Shown here: in pieces, positions 13,870 to 16,876 of the stretch
Layout of the letters: each line of letters starts with the position of its first letter
Numbering within the stretch: position 1 is the stretch's first letter
DNA from: Bacillota bacterium
Lineage (GTDB): Bacteria; Bacillota; Clostridia; Peptostreptococcales; Anaerovoracaceae
Direction: 5' to 3'
Assembly (NCBI GenBank): GCA_030527065.1
Contig: JAUNBO010000023.1
Location: forward strand, 1 to 16,876
DNA: 16,876 bases
Translations under genes and position numbers: made by a program
Notes under the pieces: model-generated
Seen by the model: the letters and a program-made list of their open reading frames with translations, nothing else
Told to the model about the DNA's origin: nothing
Database searches by the model: none

Positions 13870-16305
13870 ATGAAGGTCCTGGATTACTTGAAAGACCATA
13901 TTGTGTATCTTGACGGGGGAATGGGGACCCTTCTCCAGGCCCATGGCCTGAAGCCGGGGGAATTTCCGGAGCGATGGAACATCTCACAGGCGGAAACCAT
14001 AACGGCCATACACAGGGCCTATTACGAAAGCGGCTCCAACATCGTCTGCGCGAATACCTTTGGGGCAAATTCCCTGAAGTTTGAGGAAGAAGAGCTTTAC
14101 GGCCTCATCCGGGCGGCGGTGGAGAACGCCAAACGGGCCCGGGCCGAAAGCGGCGGGGCACAGGAAAAATTCATTGCCCTGGACGTAGGGCCCGTCGGGA
14201 AAATGCTGAAGCCCTATGGAGATCTCGATTTTGAGGAGGCTGTTTCCGTCCATGCCAAAACCATAAGGGCCGGAGCGGCCCAGGGCGTGGACCTGATCAT
14301 TATAGAGACCATGAACGACAGCTATGAGACCAAGGCTGCCCTGCTGGCGGCCAGGGAGAATTCCAGCCTTCCCGTGTTTGTGTCCAACGCATACGGGGAG
14401 GATGGGAAGCTGATGACCGGAGCCTCGCCTGAAGCTATGGTAGCCATGCTGGAGGGCATGGGGGCCGACGCCATCGGCGCGAACTGTTCCCTGGGGCCGG
14501 CGCAGCTGAGAGGCGTCGTGGAGGAATATCTCCGATATGCCTCGGTGCCCGTTCTTCTGAAACCCAACGCCGGGCTGCCGGAAATACGGGACGGGCGTAC
14601 CTGCTACGATGTGCTGCCGGCGGAATTTTCCGGCCTCATGGAGGGCTATCTGCGGGAGGGCGTCCGCATTGCCGGCGGCTGCTGCGGCACGACGCCGGAC
14701 TATATACGCAGTCTGGTGGAGAAAACAAAGGGAATGGAGCCCCGGCCCCTTTCCGAGAAGGAGCGGACGGTGATCAGCTCCTATACCCATGCCGTGGAGT
14801 TCGGGGCTTCTCCTGTCCTGATCGGGGAGAGGATCAATCCCACGGGGAAAAAGCGCTTGAAGGAAGCTCTGAGGACGGGGGATATCAATTACGTCCTGGA
14901 TGCGGGCATTGCCCAGCAGGAAAACGGCGCCCATGCGCTGGACGTAAACGTGGGGCTCCCGGAAATTGACGAGGCGGCGACTCTCAGGCGGGTATGCTCT
15001 GAGCTTCAGGCCATCATAGACCTTCCCCTTCAGATAGATACCGCGGACCCGGCGGCTATGGAAGGGGCTCTGCGCCGCTACAACGGCAAGGCCATGGTCA
15101 ATTCCGTCAACGGAAAAAAGGAGAGTATGGAGCAGATCTTCCCTCTGGTGAAGAAATACGGCGGCGTGGTAGTCTGTCTGACTCTGGATGATAAGGGCAT
15201 CCCGGAAAGCGCCGAGGGGCGGGTGAAAATTGCCGAAGACATCATCGCTGTCGCTGCGGGATACGGGATAAAGCGAAAGGATTTGATTTTCGATCCTCTT
15301 GCGATGGCCGTGAGCGCCGATTCCCGTGCGCCTCTTGCCACTCTGGCGTCCCTGCGGGAAATCAGAAACCGTCTGGGCTGCCATACCCTGCTGGGGGTGT
15401 CCAACGTGTCCTTCGGGCTGCCGGAACGGGAAACCGTCAACGCCGCTTTTTTTGCGGCGGCCCTGGAAAACGGACTTTCCGCCGCCATCCTGAACCCCGC
15501 CTCCGCCGAAATGATGAAAATCTACTATTCCTTCCGCCTGCTTCACGGGCTGGATGATAACTGCGCCGATTACATCGGGAACATAGGGAAGTATCTGGCT
15601 GCGCAGCCCGCCGCACCGGAAGCCGGGACGGGGGCCGCCTCCGTCGGGGCCAAAGGGGAAGAGGACGCCGGAAAGGGCGCCCTTACGCCGCTGCAAAGGG
15701 CCGTGGTGAAGGGATTGAAGGAGCAGGCGGCGGCTCTCACGGCCTCACTGCTGGAAACGGAGGACCCCCTGGAGCTCGTCAGCAGGGAGATCGTTCCGGC
15801 CTTGGACATTGTGGGGCAGGGCTTTGAGAATAAGACTTGCTATTTGCCTCAGCTCCTGATGAGCGCCGAGGCGGCCCAAAGCGCCTTTGAACGAATCAAG
15901 GCGAAAATGGAAGAGAAAAAGCAGGCCGGAATATCCCGGGGAAGATTCGTGATCGCCACGGTCCGGGGAGACATCCACGATATAGGGAAGAACATCGTAA
16001 GGCTGATATTGGAGAACTACGGCTTCGAGGTGACCGACCTGGGCAAGGACGTGCCGCCGGAGTCGGTGGCGGAAACGGTGAAGAGGCTCAACGCCCCTCT
16101 GGTGGGCCTCAGCGCCCTGATGACCACCACCATCCCGGCCATGGAGGAAACGGTGAAGCTGGTGAGAAAGGAAGCCCCCGGAGCAAAAATTCTGGTAGGC
16201 GGCGCCGTGCTGACAGAGGAATACGCCTCCGGCATCGGAGCGGATTTTTATGGCCGGGACGCCATGGCGGCAGTCCGCTATGCCATTCAAATAGTAGAAA
16301 GCTGA
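13870..16305 (+). CDS. metH: Cobalamin-dependent methionine synthase MetH lacking its reactivation domain
   Basis: MetH transfers methyl from 5-methyl-THF via cobalamin to homocysteine, making methionine. In this 811-aa protein the homocysteine domain (about 1-285) has GGMGTLLQ and zinc ligands C206 (GANCSLGP) and C271/C272 (GGCCGT). The pterin-binding domain (about 315-570) begins with LIGERINPTG. An Ala/Gly-rich linker (about 577-607) follows, then the four-helix cap (about 610-690). Last comes the Rossmann cobalamin domain (692-811) with GDIHDIGKN, in which H703 is the lower axial cobalt ligand. All catalytic residues are present. E. coli MetH is about 1227 aa because it carries the SAM activation domain in the same chain; here that domain is the preceding gene. 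GAGGAG lies 9 nt before the ATG. It is the last gene of the metF operon, and a convergent gene lies beyond. Confidence 0.96.
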   Translation: MKVLDYLKDHIVYLDGGMGTLLQAHGLKPGEFPERWNISQAETITAIHRAYYESGSNIVCANTFGANSLKFEEEELYGLIRAAVENAKRARAESGGAQEKFIALDVGPVGKMLKPYGDLDFEEAVSVHAKTIRAGAAQGVDLIIIETMNDSYETKAALLAARENSSLPVFVSNAYGEDGKLMTGASPEAMVAMLEGMGADAIGANCSLGPAQLRGVVEEYLRYASVPVLLKPNAGLPEIRDGRTCYDVLPAEFSGLMEGYLREGVRIAGGCCGTTPDYIRSLVEKTKGMEPRPLSEKERTVISSYTHAVEFGASPVLIGERINPTGKKRLKEALRTGDINYVLDAGIAQQENGAHALDVNVGLPEIDEAATLRRVCSELQAIIDLPLQIDTADPAAMEGALRRYNGKAMVNSVNGKKESMEQIFPLVKKYGGVVVCLTLDDKGIPESAEGRVKIAEDIIAVAAGYGIKRKDLIFDPLAMAVSADSRAPLATLASLREIRNRLGCHTLLGVSNVSFGLPERETVNAAFFAAALENGLSAAILNPASAEMMKIYYSFRLLHGLDDNCADYIGNIGKYLAAQPAAPEAGTGAASVGAKGEEDAGKGALTPLQRAVVKGLKEQAAALTASLLETEDPLELVSREIVPALDIVGQGFENKTCYLPQLLMSAEAAQSAFERIKAKMEEKKQAGISRGRFVIATVRGDIHDIGKNIVRLILENYGFEVTDLGKDVPPESVAETVKRLNAPLVGLSALMTTTIPAMEETVKLVRKEAPGAKILVGGAVLTEEYASGIGADFYGRDAMAAVRYAIQIVES

Positions 16306-16346
16306 GAGCCGGTCTGAGCCCGGAAGGCCGTGTATCCCCTCGCCGG

Positions 16347-16490
16347 CTATTCATCCATATTATGAGATTCGCTTTGGTTTAAGAACCACTGGACAAAATC
16401 CTGAATTTTTGCGCACTCCCGAAGCGCACAGTCCATATCCGTCTCATCCAGTTCCAAATTCGACGGATAACGTGTCTGAACGCCGTATGG
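16347..16490 (-). pseudogene. C-terminal remnant of a HEPN-domain protein
   Basis: In the minus-strand frame ending at 16347, about 47 residues (YGVQTRYP, then an acidic helix, then AKIQDFVQWFL) resemble the C-terminal part of PF05168-type HEPN proteins, with their 'RYP...A..I..fv' pattern. The same frame upstream of about 16490 is only a shadow of the nucleotidyltransferase gene, so there is no start or N-terminal half. In this family the HEPN motif with the conserved Arg/His lies in the missing part. HEPN proteins usually pair with MNT nucleotidyltransferases as toxin and antitoxin or as a defence pair. The remnant looks like the survivor of a deletion of roughly 80-90 codons. The family call rests on a short stretch and is moderate. 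Confidence 0.55.
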
Positions 16491-16812
16491 CGTGTGCATG
16501 CAGAAGCACCCCCTCTCTCCCGATCTTTCGCTCAATGGAAGGCTTCGCCTGTCTTTGCTGGAATACACTGGCATGGTATACGATGACATCCAACGGTGCG
16601 GTCTGTACGGGGAAAAGCGCACGGCGGATCTTCTTAACAGCGTCAGCCGGGCGCATCGTGCCATCCGGGATCACAACACATAAATCATAATCGCTATCTG
16701 CAGTCGGCGTACCATAAGCGTGTGACCCGAACAGATATATCTTCTCTACATCTACCGTTTTGTCAATGATCCGGCAAATATCGGACAAGTATTCCTTTGT
16801 TCCGGTGGTCAT
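16444..16812 (-). CDS. MNT-type minimal nucleotidyltransferase (MntA-like)
   Basis: The 122-aa protein has the minimal nucleotidyltransferase signature FGSHAYGTPTADSDYDL and a third acid in PLDVIVY. The three metal-binding Asp residues are at positions 41, 43 and 75 from ATG 16812. Such proteins pair with HEPN partners, commonly as antitoxins that AMPylate the toxin, or act in small defence modules. The family body ends normally at REGVLLHA; the last 15-17 residues here are an out-of-frame reading of the HEPN remnant and do not look native. ATG 16812 is preferred over a GTG at 16821 because AGGAGG (complement of 16821-16826) sits 8 nt before that ATG. It is convergent with metH. The catalytic core looks intact, but the partner is missing, so the gene may be functional only as an orphan. 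Confidence 0.85.
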   Translation of the reverse strand: MTTGTKEYLSDICRIIDKTVDVEKIYLFGSHAYGTPTADSDYDLCVVIPDGTMRPADAVKKIRRALFPVQTAPLDVIVYHASVFQQRQAKPSIERKIGREGVLLHAHAIRRSDTLSVEFGTG

Positions 16813-16836
16813 CGGCGTCACCTCCTCGCTGTTTGT

Positions 16837-16865
16837 ATTATACCCGGTACTCAGGCATTAAGCAA
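16837..16865 (-). promoter_or_regulatory. Promoter of the nucleotidyltransferase gene
   Basis: On the minus strand, TTGCTT (16865-16860) and a perfect TATAAT (16842-16837) are separated by 17 nt. An AGGAGG site follows at 16826-16821 and the ATG at 16812, so the gene has intact expression signals. Confidence 0.75.
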
Positions 16866-16876
16866 CGGATATTTCG

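Noticed and set aside
13984..15696. 570-codon minus-strand open frame opposite metH
   Set aside because: Shadow of metH; composition is skewed and the metH frame has all conserved motifs.
16491..16664. N-terminal half of the minus-strand frame containing the HEPN tail
   Set aside because: It overlaps the nucleotidyltransferase core in another frame and shows Arg/Ser-rich shadow composition, so it is not part of a HEPN protein.

Overview
The window looks like a chromosomal segment of a Gram-positive Clostridia-type bacterium (Lachnospiraceae or Oscillospirales-like). The inference rests on AGGAGG-type ribosome binding sites, a lipobox-anchored substrate-binding protein, a short MetF, and a cobalamin methionine synthase whose reactivation domain is a separate gene. 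Species cannot be named from sequence alone. Genes are tightly packed; no stretch without a gene exceeds about 190 bases, and I saw no tRNA, rRNA, CRISPR array or insertion sequence.

Region 1 (1-6924, + strand) is a Wadjet-type anti-plasmid/defence operon: jetA (its 5' end lies outside the window), jetB, the SMC/MukB-like ATPase jetC and the Toprim nuclease subunit jetD. The junctions are 20-bp and 4-bp overlaps and a 4-nt gap. A fifth small gene, resembling the UPF0158 family, follows jetD after 12 nt with a strong RBS and is probably in the same transcript.

Region 2 (about 6925-12135, + strand) begins at a good extended -10 promoter. It encodes a membrane hybrid histidine kinase and, overlapping its 3' end by 26 bp, a lipoprotein that joins an ABC-type solute-binding domain to a 5'-nucleotidase C-terminal domain. 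No permease or ATPase genes accompany it, so I infer a surface sensory pair (binding protein plus kinase) rather than a transporter. An unusually large orphan type IV pilin-like protein follows from its own likely promoter.

Region 3 (12242-16305, + strand) is a methionine/one-carbon operon: metF, a free-standing methionine synthase reactivation-domain protein, and a metH that ends after its cobalamin domain. Together they make 5-methyl-tetrahydrofolate, transfer its methyl to homocysteine through cobalamin, and repair oxidised cobalamin using SAM.

Region 4 (16347-16876, - strand) holds a MNT-type minimal nucleotidyltransferase with an intact promoter and RBS. Its reading frame runs, in a different frame, into the C-terminal tail of a HEPN protein whose N-terminal part is missing. 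This looks like a decayed MNT/HEPN toxin-antitoxin module.
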